NCBI RefSeq assembly: GCF_016704835.1
Contig: NZ_JADIZJ010000022.1
Location: forward strand, 62,001 to 126,000
From: Sphingopyxis sp.
GTDB lineage: Bacteria > Pseudomonadota > Alphaproteobacteria > Sphingomonadales > Sphingomonadaceae
DNA length: 64,000 nt
Direction: 5' to 3'
Made by a program: the position numbers and the translations under genes. The notes beneath the pieces were generated by a model, which saw nothing but the letters and a program-made list of their open reading frames with translations, was not told the origin of the DNA and made no database searches. Positions 25,913 through 34,612 of this stretch are shown one piece after another. The first letter of the stretch is position 1. Every line of letters begins with the position of its first letter.

Positions 25913-26674
25913 TCAGGGCGAGGGACTTTGATGCAACGTATCCGCGACAATCCGCCACACCTTGGGATTGATCCCCAACCCCAGATGCGTGCCGTCGACT
26001 TTGATGTTGCGCGCCTGGTCATTGTAGATGTCGACTGCAATGTCCGGCCCGACGATGCCGTCGCGCTCGGAGTAGATCACGGTCAGCGGCTGGGGCAGGC
26101 CCTGGAGGTTGCGCGCGTGGATCTCGCGCTCGATCGCATCGAAGTCGCGACCCGCAAAGCGCTGCGCGAGCGCGGTATATTTGGGGCCGCCGATGATCGG
26201 GGTACCCATCGTGATGATCTCGCGGACGAGTTTCGGGTGCGCGCGCGCAGTTTCTCGCGCGATGACGCCGCCAAGGCTCCAGCCGACCAGGGTGAGCGGC
26301 GCGCCGTCGGCCTTGACCCAATCTCTCGCCTGCGCTGCAAAGCGTTCGACGTCGGCGGCGACGCGACCTTGGTTGCGGCCCATGCCCCAGTCGCGGACAT
26401 GATAGCCGAGATGGCGCAGATAGGCTTCGAGTGGCCGCATCGAGAGTTCGGACGCGCCATAGCCGGGGAGCAACACGACGGGTCGCCCGTCGCCGCGCGG
26501 GGCGCCGATGAGGTGATAGCCCGACAGGCCAAAGCGCAGCATATCGAGCGGCAGCATGAGTTCGCCGAGCTGCGCCAACCGGCTCGGGTGCTTCAACCCT
26601 TGGGGAAGCGGAACGTCGCGGGGCATCGCCTTCTCCCTGTCATCGGCCGACAGCTTGGCGTATTGTTGCGGCAT
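25913..26674 (-). CDS. Alpha/beta hydrolase
   Basis: A 253-residue alpha/beta hydrolase, probably cytoplasmic. The oxyanion region is VVLLPGYGASE, the nucleophile elbow is GWSLGG, the acidic residue is likely in YSERDGIVG and the histidine in DGTHLGLG. The pattern resembles PGAP1-like or lipase-class esterases, but the substrate is not evident. It is divergent from the DUF423 gene with only 21 bases between starts, so regulation must overlap. Confidence 0.85.
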   Translation of the reverse strand: MPQQYAKLSADDREKAMPRDVPLPQGLKHPSRLAQLGELMLPLDMLRFGLSGYHLIGAPRGDGRPVVLLPGYGASELSMRPLEAYLRHLGYHVRDWGMGRNQGRVAADVERFAAQARDWVKADGAPLTLVGWSLGGVIARETARAHPKLVREIITMGTPIIGGPKYTALAQRFAGRDFDAIEREIHARNLQGLPQPLTVIYSERDGIVGPDIAVDIYNDQARNIKVDGTHLGLGINPKVWRIVADTLHQSPSP

Positions 26675-26695
26675 TGCAAGCGGATAGGAAGACGA

Positions 26696-27025
26696 ATGAT
26701 GATAGGCGTTTTCGCCGCGATTTCAGCGGCAATTGCGGTGGCGGCCGGCGCGTTCGGCGCGCATGGCGCGGCGGGGCAGCAGGAAGCCGAGTGGCTGCGC
26801 ACCGGCGGGCTTTACCAGTTGATCCATGCCGTTGCTGCGCTGGCGATCATGGGCGTAGCGCGGGGTCCGGCGATCATGCTGCTGAGCGGCGCGGCGCTGT
26901 TTGCCGCGACGCTCTATGCGATGGCGCTCGGGGCGCCGCGGTGGCTGGGCGCGGTGACACCGATCGGCGGCAGTTTGCTGATCATTGGCTGGCTGTGGGC
27001 GGGCTGGATATACTGGCGAAGCTAG
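26696..27025 (+). CDS. DUF423 membrane protein (YwdK-like)
   Basis: A 109-residue integral membrane protein with four helices. The family hallmark is the N-terminal AGAFGAHG, followed by WLRTGGLYQLIHAVAALA and the C-terminal TPIGGSLLIIGWLWAGW. DUF423 proteins are found across bacteria and their role is unknown. GGAAGACGA gives a weak ribosome binding site before the first of two adjacent ATG codons. Confidence 0.9.
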   Translation: MMIGVFAAISAAIAVAAGAFGAHGAAGQQEAEWLRTGGLYQLIHAVAALAIMGVARGPAIMLLSGAALFAATLYAMALGAPRWLGAVTPIGGSLLIIGWLWAGWIYWRS

Positions 27026-27035
27026 GATCCGGACC

Positions 27036-28103
27036 CTAATCGTCGTCGACGCTCGCTTCGCTTTCTTCGCAGCGGATGACCTCGACGATCATGTCATCCG
27101 GGGCGAGGCGCCGGGCCTCGGGCTCCCAAAAGCCGTAAGGCTTGCCGCCGCGATAAATGCGCAGCCCACGGCCTTCGCTGGCAAGCTCGTCGATGCTGCG
27201 GCCGATTTCTGCGGCAGTGACGGGTCGTTCGCGCAGCTGGACGCGCCCGCCGATGCTGGCAAGGTCGGCCATATAGTCGGCAACATGCGCGCCCTGCGCC
27301 GATCCGGCGAGCAGCAGGCCGGTGAAGCTGACCGGGTTGATGACATTGCTTGCGCCCGCCTGACGCGCCAGAATTTCATTGTCCTGGGCGCGGATCACCA
27401 CGCTGATCGGCACTTTGGGCGATAGGTGGCGAACGGTCAGCACCATGAGGATCGAGCTGTCGTCGCGCCCCGCCGACACCAGCACCGCCTGCGCCCGCCC
27501 GATATGGACGTCGATCAACGTGTCGTCGTTCGATGCGTCGGCCTGGAGCACGTTGCAGCCGATCGCCTCGGCCTCTTCGATCCGCGAGGCCGACTGGTCG
27601 ATCACCACGATGCACGCCGGGTCGGTGCCGCGCGCGATCAGTTCCTTGACGGCTTCGCTGCCGCTGACGCCGAAGCCAAGGACGACGATATGGTCGGTGA
27701 GCTGTGCCTGGATGCGGGCCATGCGCCATTTTTCCCATGTGCGTTTGAGGACGAAATTATAGGCGGTGCCGACAAAGATAAAGAGCACCGCGATGCGGAT
27801 CGGGGTGACGATCACCGCCTCGATCAATCGCGATCGGTTCGAAATCGGCGCGATGTCGCCGAACCCCGTCGTTGTCACCGAAATCATCGTAAAATAGACG
27901 ACGTCGAGAAAGCTGATGTGGCCGTCGTGATGGTCGATCAAGCCCTCGCGGTCGATCCAGTGCACCAGCACGACAATGCCGATCAGGAAAAAGGCGAGGC
28001 TGAGCCGCGCCCCGACATCGGCCCACACCGGCCATTTGCTCGCGCGCTTCAGGGGCTGGGAGCGATGTTGGAGCTTGAGCTTTTGCGTGGGGCGTTTGCT
28101 CAT
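27036..28103 (-). CDS. Potassium channel with cytosolic RCK/TrkA-N domain
   Basis: A 355-residue two-helix potassium channel. TM1 is at about 33-49, the pore filter TTTGFGD comes near residue 78, TM2 is at about 93-113. A TrkA-N/RCK ligand-binding domain follows (VVLGFGVSGSEAVKEL, then an acidic residue after the second strand) and an acidic C-tail. The filter is TTTGFGD rather than TVGYGD, within the variation seen in bacterial Kch-like channels. Its ATG overlaps the TGA of the LysM/M23 gene by 4 bases (ATGA), so the two are translationally coupled. Confidence 0.9.
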   Translation of the reverse strand: MSKRPTQKLKLQHRSQPLKRASKWPVWADVGARLSLAFFLIGIVVLVHWIDREGLIDHHDGHISFLDVVYFTMISVTTTGFGDIAPISNRSRLIEAVIVTPIRIAVLFIFVGTAYNFVLKRTWEKWRMARIQAQLTDHIVVLGFGVSGSEAVKELIARGTDPACIVVIDQSASRIEEAEAIGCNVLQADASNDDTLIDVHIGRAQAVLVSAGRDDSSILMVLTVRHLSPKVPISVVIRAQDNEILARQAGASNVINPVSFTGLLLAGSAQGAHVADYMADLASIGGRVQLRERPVTAAEIGRSIDELASEGRGLRIYRGGKPYGFWEPEARRLAPDDMIVEVIRCEESEASVDDD

Positions 28104-29182
28104 CGGGGCGGCAGTTGCTTCATCGGATCAACGGGTAAGCGATTTTTTCGCAGCTGGAAATGGAGTTGCGACGTCTGGACCTGACCGGTCGCTCCGGCGC
28201 GCCCGATAACGTCGCCCGTCCGAACCGCCTGACCGCGTTGCACGTCGATGCGCGCCGCATGGCCATAGGCACTGACCCAGCCGCCGCCATGGTTGATCAA
28301 GATCAGCCCGCCATAAACCCCAATCTGGTCGCCGGCATAAGCGACCACGCCAGCGGCGGTGGCGCGGATCGGGGTGCCCGCGGCGGCGGCGATGTTGATG
28401 CCGTCGCTGACCTTGCCCGGCGCGAGCGCGCCGAAGCGCGCGAGGATCGGACCCTTGAGGGGCCAGGCGAAGCGGCCGGTGAACGCGGCCGGGGCGGCGA
28501 GCGCGGTGGTCACCGGCTGGCGCGGCGCGGTGCTGCCCGTGGCGGGGCGCGCGGTCTCGGCGAGCGCGGGTTGGCTGCCGGTGACGATGTCGTCAATGTC
28601 GAGGGTGAAGGCGGCGGCGCGGGCGCCGACATTGACGGGGCCACCCGGTGCCGACCGCGCATTGGCGGGCAGACGAAGCCGCTGGCCGATGCGCAGGATA
28701 TACGGGTCGGCTAGTGCGTTGATCGTGATGATCTCGCCCCATTCGGCGCCATAGGCGCGCGCGATGCTGATCCCGGTCTCGCCCGCGCCGACGCGGTGGT
28801 AAAGGCCGGCGGGGATGCGGATCTGCTGGCCGGGGTGCAAGATGAAGGGCGGGGCGAGGTCGTTCTCGAGCGCAAGCGCTTCGGATCCGGCGCCGTTCCT
28901 CTCGCCGATCGTGCGCAGCGTGTCGCCGGGGCGGACGGTGTAGAGGTCCGCGCTGACGCGCACGGCGTTGGTCGCGGCGGTTTTGAGCGTCCAGGTCGGC
29001 CGGGCATCGCCGCCGACGACATCGCTGGCCGCCTGGCGTTCGAAGTCGAAGCTGTCGGAGATCGGCGGCGCTACTTGCGCTGCGGCGACCAGGCGTGGCG
29101 GCGGGGCCGGGGCTGCGGGGATGCAACCGGCAAGCAGCACCGCGCCCAGCAACACCCCGACATGATGTCTGATTTCCCCCAC
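28100..29182 (-). CDS. LysM/M23 lipoprotein, NlpD/EnvC-like with degenerate LytM domain
   Basis: A 360-residue lipoprotein (lipobox LLAGC, Cys 20) with two LysM modules (YTVRPGDTLRTIGERNG and YHRVGAGETGISIARAYG) and a C-terminal LytM (M23) domain. The LytM zinc ligands look lost: the usual HxGxD is SDGIN, and the HLHFE motif is QLHFQ. That is the signature of the NlpD/EnvC amidase activators, not an active endopeptidase. The position after surE, as in many proteobacteria, supports nlpD. Start GTG 29182. The protein should act at the division septum by switching on AmiC-type amidases (inference). Confidence 0.85.
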   Translation of the reverse strand: MGEIRHHVGVLLGAVLLAGCIPAAPAPPPRLVAAAQVAPPISDSFDFERQAASDVVGGDARPTWTLKTAATNAVRVSADLYTVRPGDTLRTIGERNGAGSEALALENDLAPPFILHPGQQIRIPAGLYHRVGAGETGISIARAYGAEWGEIITINALADPYILRIGQRLRLPANARSAPGGPVNVGARAAAFTLDIDDIVTGSQPALAETARPATGSTAPRQPVTTALAAPAAFTGRFAWPLKGPILARFGALAPGKVSDGINIAAAAGTPIRATAAGVVAYAGDQIGVYGGLILINHGGGWVSAYGHAARIDVQRGQAVRTGDVIGRAGATGQVQTSQLHFQLRKNRLPVDPMKQLPPR

Positions 29183-29269
29183 GCGTTTTCTTTGCCAAAG
29201 CCGCGATGCGGTGGCTAGCCGATTTCCTGGCTGAATCCTCTCTGTGGCGTAGCGATGAGGAGAATCTTG

Positions 29270-30034
29270 TCAGACCGCGTAAGCACCCCGCAACGCCGCC
29301 AGCGACGCATCATGCGTCAGGTCGAGCTGGAGCGGAGTGACCGAGATGTAGCGGTCGTCGATCGCCTCAAGGTCGCTGTCGTGCCCCGGCGAATGTTCGA
29401 TGCCGTGCAGGCCGAACCAATAATAGCGATAACCGCGCGGGTCGGTGCCTTCGACGATCGAGCCGCGGCCATAATCGTGGAAACCCTGGCGGGTGACGCG
29501 GATGCCCTGCACCTCGGCGGCGGGGATCGCCGGGAAGTTGATGTTGATCAGCGTGCGCGGCGGCATATCCATCGCCAGCAGCGGGCGCAGCACCTGCACC
29601 CCCCATGTCTCGGCAGGCGCGAATGGCACGGTGTCACCCATGCCTTCCTTGGCATAGACCTGGCTGAGCGCGATCGAAGGAATCCCCGCTAGCGCGCCCT
29701 CGATCGCCGCCGACACGGTCCCCGAATAGGTGATATCGTCGCCGAGGTTGGCGCCGCGATTGACACCCGACAGGATCAGGTCGGGCTTGTCGGGCATCAG
29801 CTTGCCGATCGCCATCATCACCGAGTCGGTGGGCGTGCCGCTGCACGAGAAGCGCCGCTCGTCATGCTGGCGGATGCGGACGGGACGCGAGAGGGTGAGC
29901 GAGTGACCCGCGCCCGACTGTTCCTCGGCGGGGGCGCACACCCAGATGTCGTCGGAAAGCTGGCGCGCGAGCGTTTCGAGAATAGCAAGGCCGGGGGCGT
30001 GGTAGCCGTCGTCGTTGGTGAGGAGGATGCGCAA
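29270..30034 (-). CDS. surE: 5'/3'-nucleotidase SurE
   Basis: A 254-residue metal-dependent phosphatase acting on nucleoside monophosphates, also a survival protein in E. coli. The N-terminal ILLTNDDGYHAPGL carries the metal-binding Asp pair, followed by PAEEQSGAGHSLTL, GTPTDSV and SGVNRGANLGDDITYSGTV. Full length. It follows serS by 96 bases and precedes the nlpD-like gene, the usual neighbourhood. Confidence 0.96.
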   Translation of the reverse strand: MRILLTNDDGYHAPGLAILETLARQLSDDIWVCAPAEEQSGAGHSLTLSRPVRIRQHDERRFSCSGTPTDSVMMAIGKLMPDKPDLILSGVNRGANLGDDITYSGTVSAAIEGALAGIPSIALSQVYAKEGMGDTVPFAPAETWGVQVLRPLLAMDMPPRTLININFPAIPAAEVQGIRVTRQGFHDYGRGSIVEGTDPRGYRYYWFGLHGIEHSPGHDSDLEAIDDRYISVTPLQLDLTHDASLAALRGAYAV

Positions 30035-30095
30035 GTTTCGGTCTTTCTCTCTTCGTCATGTCGGACTTGATTTGGCATCCCTCCAGCGATGGCGT

Positions 30096-30126
30096 CGTGG
30101 ACCCCGGATCACGTCCGGGGCGACGA
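30096..30126. repeat. Dispersed palindrome, family C (CCCCGGA...TCCGGGG)
   Basis: GTGGACCCCGGATCACGTCC then GGGGCGACGA forms a short hairpin (CCCCGGA/TCCGGGG) between surE and serS. Larger relatives are at 45061-45134 and 49874-49948. Such elements are very frequent between genes in sphingomonads. Confidence 0.7.
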
Positions 30127-30130
30127 TGGT

Positions 30131-31411
30131 TTAGCTGGCGGGCGTGAGCTTGGTGATCCCGCCCATATACGGGAGCAGCGCCGCCGGAATATCGACACTC
30201 CCATCCGCCTGCTGATAATTCTCCAGCACCGCCACCAGCGTCCGCCCGACCGCCAGCCCCGACCCGTTGAGCGTGTGGGCGAATTCATTGCTCTTGCCGC
30301 CCTCGCGCCGGAAGCGGCTGTTCATGCGCCGCGCCTGGAAATCGCCGCAGTTCGAGCAGCTCGAAATCTCGCGATAGGCGTTCTGGCCGGGCAGCCACAC
30401 TTCGAGGTCATAGGTCTTGCGCGCCGCAAAACCCATGTCGCCGGCGCACAGCAGCATCTTGCGATAGGGCAGCTCAAGCGCTTCTAGGATCGTTTCGGCG
30501 GCGCGGGTCTTGCGTTCCAGCTCGGCATCGCTGTCTTCGGGGCGAGTAATCGAGACCAGCTCGACCTTCCAGAACTGGTGCTGGCGGATATAGCCGCGCG
30601 TGTCGCGCCCCGCCGACCCGGCTTCGGAGCGGAAGCAGGGGGTGAGTGCGGTCATGCGGATCGGCAGGTCGGCCTCGGGCAATATCTCTTCGCGCACCGC
30701 GTTGGTCAGGCTCATCTCCGACGTCGAGATCAGCCAGCGGCCATCGGTGGTCTGGAACAGATCTTCGCGGAATTTGGGCAGCTGGGTGGTGCCGAACGCG
30801 GCGTCATCGCGCACCATCAGTGGCGTCGCGCATTCGGTGTAGCCCGCGTCAATGGTCTGCCGATCGATCATGAACTGGCCAAGCGCGCGTTCGAGCCGCG
30901 CCATCTGGCCGCGAAGAAATGCAAAGCGCGCGCCCGACATCTTGGCCGCGGTTTCGAAATCGAGCCCGAGTGCCGGGGCGAAGTCGGCATGTTCTTGCGG
31001 CGCGAAGTCGAAGCTGCGCGGGGTGCCCCAGCGCGAAACTTCGATATTGCCGTCTTCGTCCATTCCCTCGGGAACATCAGCGGCGGGCAGGTTGGGCAGC
31101 GCGGCGAGAATATCCTGCAGGGCGGCGAGCTGCTCACGCTCGGCATTTTCCTTCTCGGGCAGCGACGTCTTGAGCGTCGCAACCTCGGCTTTGAGCGCTT
31201 CGGCCTTGTCCTTGTCGCCCTGCGCCATTGCCTGGCCGATCAGCTTCGATACTTCGTTGCGGCGCGCCAGCGAGGCCTGAATCTCGGTCTGCAGCGCGCG
31301 CACCGACGCGTCGGCGGTCAGGATGGCGGCGGACAGGGGTTCGAGACCGCGGCGGACGAGGCCGGCGTCGAAAGCTTGCGGGTCATCCCGGATCAGGCGG
31401 ATATCGTGCAT
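30131..31411 (-). CDS. serS: Seryl-tRNA synthetase
   Basis: A 426-residue class II synthetase that charges tRNA-Ser and tRNA-Sec. It has an N-terminal coiled-coil arm (about 30-100), motif 2 FRSEAGSAGRDTRGYIRQHQ and motif 3 in LNGSGLAVGRTLVAVLEN. The full-length N-terminus MHDIRLIRDDPQAFDAGL is typical of alphaproteobacteria. It is the first gene of the serS-surE-nlpD-like-channel cluster. Confidence 0.97.
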   Translation of the reverse strand: MHDIRLIRDDPQAFDAGLVRRGLEPLSAAILTADASVRALQTEIQASLARRNEVSKLIGQAMAQGDKDKAEALKAEVATLKTSLPEKENAEREQLAALQDILAALPNLPAADVPEGMDEDGNIEVSRWGTPRSFDFAPQEHADFAPALGLDFETAAKMSGARFAFLRGQMARLERALGQFMIDRQTIDAGYTECATPLMVRDDAAFGTTQLPKFREDLFQTTDGRWLISTSEMSLTNAVREEILPEADLPIRMTALTPCFRSEAGSAGRDTRGYIRQHQFWKVELVSITRPEDSDAELERKTRAAETILEALELPYRKMLLCAGDMGFAARKTYDLEVWLPGQNAYREISSCSNCGDFQARRMNSRFRREGGKSNEFAHTLNGSGLAVGRTLVAVLENYQQADGSVDIPAALLPYMGGITKLTPAS

Positions 31412-31530
31412 GGGCGCGCTATGGCGTTGCTGGGCAAGGGGTGCAAGCCTGTCCTTGCCCGACCCTCCCTGCGGCGCAGCGATGCGCAGGATTGTCAGCC
31501 GGGAAGGCGGCGCAAGCCCGACGCGTCCAT

Positions 31531-31560
31531 AAAAAGGGGCCGCCCCGAAAGGCGGCCCTG
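31531..31560 (-). terminator. Rho-independent terminator of the PEP-CTERM-like gene
   Basis: On the minus strand GGGCCGCC and GGCGGCCC form an 8-base stem followed by CTTTTT. It sits 47 bases past the stop of the Ser-rich protein gene and before serS. Confidence 0.8.
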
Positions 31561-31606
31561 CAGTATGGTGGTCCGGGTTAGCCCCCCCCGACCTCCAGTG
31601 GATCGT

Positions 31607-32884
31607 TTACGCCGCGTCGACGTCTTTGTCGTTTTGGTTCGCCGCGCGACGGCGCGCGACCAGCGCCACGGCGGCGGCGCCGAACAACAGCATCATCGGC
31701 GGCGCCGGAACCGGGGTCGGGGTGCCCGACGAGCTGCTGGTGCTGCCGCCCGAACTGGACGATGAAGAAGAGGACGACGAGCTGCTGCTGGACGATGAGG
31801 ACCCGGTGCTGCCCGTGCTGGTGCTGCCGGTTGAACCCCAGCTGCTGCTGCCACCGGTCGCGCCCGAAGAGGTTGCGCCGCTCGATGTGCTGCTGCTCGA
31901 CGACGAAGAGCTGGACGACGAGCTGCTGGAACCACCCGAACTGCTGCTGGAGCCGCCCGAGCTGCCGCTGGAGCCGCCCGAGCTGCCGCTGGAACCATTC
32001 GAACCGCCCGAGCTGCCATGCGACGAGCTGCCCCAGCCCGAGCTGCCATGCGACGAGCCGCCCTTTGATGAGCTGCCGCCGCCCGATGAGGACGAGCTGG
32101 AAGAGGATGACGAGGACGACGAGCTCGACGACGAACTGCTGCTCGACGATGAGGTGCTGACATTGCCCGACGACGTCGAGACATTACCCGACGAGGTCGA
32201 AACGCCGCCGGTCGAGGTGCTGACGCCGCCGGTCGACGTGCTGACGCCGCCGGTTGACGTCGAAACGCCCCCCGTTGATGTCGAGACCCCGCCGGTCGAG
32301 GTCGAGACGCCGCTCGAGGTGCTCACGCCGCCGGTGGACGTTGAAACGCCGCCGGTCGAGGTCGAGGTGCTGACGCCGCCGGTCGAGGTCGAGACGCCGC
32401 CCGACGTGCTGCTGCTGGTCGTGCTGAGGCCGCCGGTCGTCGTTGAGGTGACCACGACGCTGCCGCCGCCGCCGCTGCTGCTGCCGCCAAAGAAACCGCC
32501 GAAGAAGCCACCGCCGATGCCGCCGCCAAAACCGCCGCCGATCACCGTTACGCCACTGCCGCCGCTGCCGCCGCCTTCAAAGCCGCCGCGCGGGAAGGGC
32601 GCGTAAGGGATCGGTGGCAAGGGAATCGTCTGGGTTACCACCTGCGTCTGCGGGGTCGCGGTGCGGATGATGCGCTTGGTCGTTACGACGCGGCGGATCC
32701 GCTTGACCGGCTTGCGCGCGGCATGGCGCTTGCGCACCACCTTTTTGCCGACGCAGGGTGAGCAGGACTTGACCGTCTGGGCACGCGCCTTGGGAACGTC
32801 GGTGATCTGCATCGCGCCGGTCCCGATCAGCGCACCACCGCAGGTGCAGGCGCAAAGCTTGGCGAGGGCCATTCGGACAGACAT
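31607..32884 (-). CDS. Ser/Gly/Thr-rich repeat protein with PEP-CTERM-like tail
   Basis: A 425-residue exported protein. After an N-terminal signal (to about residue 36, ending PKARA) comes a basic part with several Cys (SCSPCVGKK), a Gly-rich block, about ten tandem copies of a TSTGGVS-type heptad, long polyserine runs, and a C-terminal sorting tail: VPAPPMMLLFGAAAVALVA followed by RRRAAN. This tail is the VPAP version of PEP-CTERM motifs, cut by exosortase-type enzymes, so the protein is probably surface-displayed and glycosylated (inference). No exosortase is in the window. The start at 32884 follows AGAGAAACC. Confidence 0.8.
   Translation of the reverse strand: MSVRMALAKLCACTCGGALIGTGAMQITDVPKARAQTVKSCSPCVGKKVVRKRHAARKPVKRIRRVVTTKRIIRTATPQTQVVTQTIPLPPIPYAPFPRGGFEGGGSGGSGVTVIGGGFGGGIGGGFFGGFFGGSSSGGGGSVVVTSTTTGGLSTTSSSTSGGVSTSTGGVSTSTSTGGVSTSTGGVSTSSGVSTSTGGVSTSTGGVSTSTGGVSTSTGGVSTSTGGVSTSSGNVSTSSGNVSTSSSSSSSSSSSSSSSSSSSSSSSGGGSSSKGGSSHGSSGWGSSSHGSSGGSNGSSGSSGGSSGSSGGSSSSSGGSSSSSSSSSSSSSSTSSGATSSGATGGSSSWGSTGSTSTGSTGSSSSSSSSSSSSSSSSSGGSTSSSSGTPTPVPAPPMMLLFGAAAVALVARRRAANQNDKDVDAA
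32170..32420. repeat. Tandem 21-base repeats coding for TSTGGVS heptads
   Basis: Within the Ser-rich gene, a 21-base unit like GACGCCGCCGGTCGAGGTGC plus one base recurs about ten times with silent changes and some shortened units. Repeat number could vary by slippage. The neighbouring polyserine region (31740-32160) is also highly repetitive. Confidence 0.85.
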
Positions 32885-33321
32885 AGGTTTCTCTTTCTTT
32901 CCCGTTGCAGGTGCAAAGCGCCATCCACCGACACCCGTTTCACCTTCGCTATACCCCAAAAGGTCAAAGCTTTGCGAACACGGCAATTGCGTTAACCGCG
33001 TTTGCCTGTCCGACAGCGGGAAAAGGGCGCCGGAATCAACCCTAATGGCGCTTATTGTCCCAAAATAGTACGGAAACCGCAATGATTCTATGCGATTGGT
33101 TAATCTTCGGCCCTAAATCGGGCTCGCCCGTGGGGCACCGCGGCTCGCGATCGGCGGGCGGGAATCACCCGGAACACGCTCTTCGTTCAGCCGCGCTTCA
33201 CGCCCCGTCGCTATCGGCTGCTTAGGCGCTTGTATCGAAACCAGCGGCTGGTTATAGGCGCGCCACTCCCTGCACCGCTTGGCGGGCCGCAGGGTGACAG
33301 GAAAGGACGCGAGAGCCCCTC
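32885..33321. other. 437-base divergent control region between the Ser-rich gene and dksA
   Basis: No gene is supported here. The half next to the Ser-rich gene (32930-33115) is AT-richer than its surroundings and probably holds its promoter; the half next to dksA is GC-rich. I saw no clear promoter hexamer pair, terminator or structured RNA. Confidence 0.5.
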
Positions 33322-33783
33322 ATGCCGACCAAGATTGCCGATGTTGGCGCTGACGCGCTTCGCGCAGCCAAATCAAATCTCGATTCGGATTATGTTCCTC
33401 GCGACGACGAAGAGTTTATGAACGAGCGGCAGCAGGAATATTTCCGCGGCCTGCTGCTCGCCTGGAAAAAGTCGATCCTGTCCGAATCCGAATCGACCCT
33501 CGCGCACTTGCAGGACGGTCCCCTGCGCGAACCCGACCTTGCCGATCGCGCCTCGAGCGAGACCGACTGGGCGATCGAGCTGCGTACCCGCGACCGCCAG
33601 CGCAAGCTGATCGCCAAGATCGATTCGGCGATCCGCCGCATCGACGAGGGTGAATATGGCTATTGCGCGGTGACCGGTGAGCCGATCTCGCTCGCCCGCC
33701 TGCAAGCCCGCCCGATCGCAACGATGACGCTCGAAGCGCAAGAGCGCCACGAGCGTAACGAGCGGATTTCGCGCGAGGATTGA
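33322..33783 (+). CDS. dksA: DksA-type RNA polymerase-binding regulator
   Basis: A 153-residue secondary-channel regulator that works with ppGpp to tune rRNA and amino-acid promoters. The N-terminal half is a coiled coil (SILSESESTLAHLQD to LRTRDRQRKLIAKID). The globular part IDEGEYGYCAVTGEPISLAR keeps only one of the four zinc cysteines, as in other alphaproteobacterial DksA proteins, so zinc is probably not bound. Cytoplasmic, single gene. Confidence 0.92.
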   Translation: MPTKIADVGADALRAAKSNLDSDYVPRDDEEFMNERQQEYFRGLLLAWKKSILSESESTLAHLQDGPLREPDLADRASSETDWAIELRTRDRQRKLIAKIDSAIRRIDEGEYGYCAVTGEPISLARLQARPIATMTLEAQERHERNERISRED

Positions 33784-33890
33784 TCTGCGCCGGCACGTGC
33801 CACAGCTTTGGCATGCCGGCAGTTTACGTTTCCGCAATGGCTCGGCGCTAGATACGCATCCCTGACAATCAACGCGGGGAATGGGTCGCA

Positions 33891-34280
33891 ATGGATTCGC
33901 GTGGGCCGGTATCGGTAGATGAAGAAGTGGCGGCGCTATCGCGCGGCGCTGATCGGGACAGCCTGTTCATGCAGGCCGGGCTGATCCTGCCGGGTCGCGC
34001 CGATCCGGTGGTCGTGCGGGTGCGCAACCTGTCGCCGGGCGGCATGCTCGCCGAGGGCAAGATCCGCGTCGAACAGGGCGCGGCCGTCGAGATCGACCTC
34101 AAAAATATCGGGCCGGTGCCGGGCCGCATCATTTGGGCGGGCGAGGGCAAGTTCGGCATCGCGTTCGATCATCAGATCGATCCGCAGGCGGTGCGTCGTC
34201 AGGTGGTATCGCAGTCCGATCTGCCGCCGCATCTGCGGCGCTCGGGGCTGGAGCGGGGGCCGCTGTACCGCCGACGCTGA
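33891..34280 (+). CDS. Single-domain PilZ protein (c-di-GMP receptor-like)
   Basis: A 129-residue PilZ protein. Both c-di-GMP contact motifs are intact: RxxxR as R18-GAD-R22, and NxSxxG as N46-L-S48-PG-G51. The remainder is a beta-barrel pattern (VEIDLKNIGPVPGRIIWAG, GKFGIAF) and a basic C-tail. It probably binds c-di-GMP and acts on a protein partner. The neighbours are dksA, two YdcH genes and an RcdA-like gene, pointing to growth or cell-cycle control (inference). Confidence 0.88.
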   Translation: MDSRGPVSVDEEVAALSRGADRDSLFMQAGLILPGRADPVVVRVRNLSPGGMLAEGKIRVEQGAAVEIDLKNIGPVPGRIIWAGEGKFGIAFDHQIDPQAVRRQVVSQSDLPPHLRRSGLERGPLYRRR

Positions 34281-34328
34281 TGCGTCCTGCATAGGGCGGC
34301 ACCAGCGGGCGGTATCGGCCGGCGATCG

Positions 34329-34487
34329 TCAGGCGATCGCGAGCATCTCTTCCTTGAGTTTCAGTTTCTGCTTTTTCAGTTGCGCCAGCGCCGCCATGTC
34401 GGGCGCGGGACGCCGCTCTTCATTCGCAATTTTCTCGTCAAGGTTCGCGTGACGCGACTTCAGGGCGGAAAGATGCGACGTGCTCAT
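34329..34487 (-). CDS. YdcH family (DUF465) small protein
   Basis: A 52-residue, highly charged helical protein found by reading the minus strand directly: MSTSHLSALKSRHANLDEKI, then QLKKQKLKLKEEMLAIA. The ...LKSRHANLDEKI...LKKQKLKLKEE pattern is typical of DUF465. AGGAGAATGGCCC precedes the ATG at 34487, a strong ribosome binding site. The function is unknown; the helix-turn-helix hairpin fold suggests a protein-binding role. It is divergent from a paralogue 126 bases away. Confidence 0.88.
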   Translation of the reverse strand: MSTSHLSALKSRHANLDEKIANEERRPAPDMAALAQLKKQKLKLKEEMLAIA

Positions 34488-34612
34488 GGGCCATTCTCCT
34501 TTTCGACTCGATTGGCAGGGCCGATTAAATCACGAAACGGGGCGAATGTCGTGACGATTCGCCGAGCCGGTCCCCGTTGCGGACCAGTGGTGAACGTGGC
34601 AGGGAAGCGGTC

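Noticed and set aside
32170..32420. Possible CRISPR array
   Set aside because: The 21-base units are in-frame tandem coding repeats without unique spacers, and no cas genes are present.
31626..32606. Glu/Asp/Leu/Pro-rich plus-strand frame opposite the Ser-rich gene
   Set aside because: Its repeats are only the reverse reading of the heptad and polyserine codons. The minus-strand frame has a signal peptide, a sorting tail, a ribosome binding site and a terminator.
33322..33783. DksA with missing cysteines as a novel variant
   Set aside because: Loss of most zinc cysteines is usual in alphaproteobacterial DksA, so it is not remarkable.
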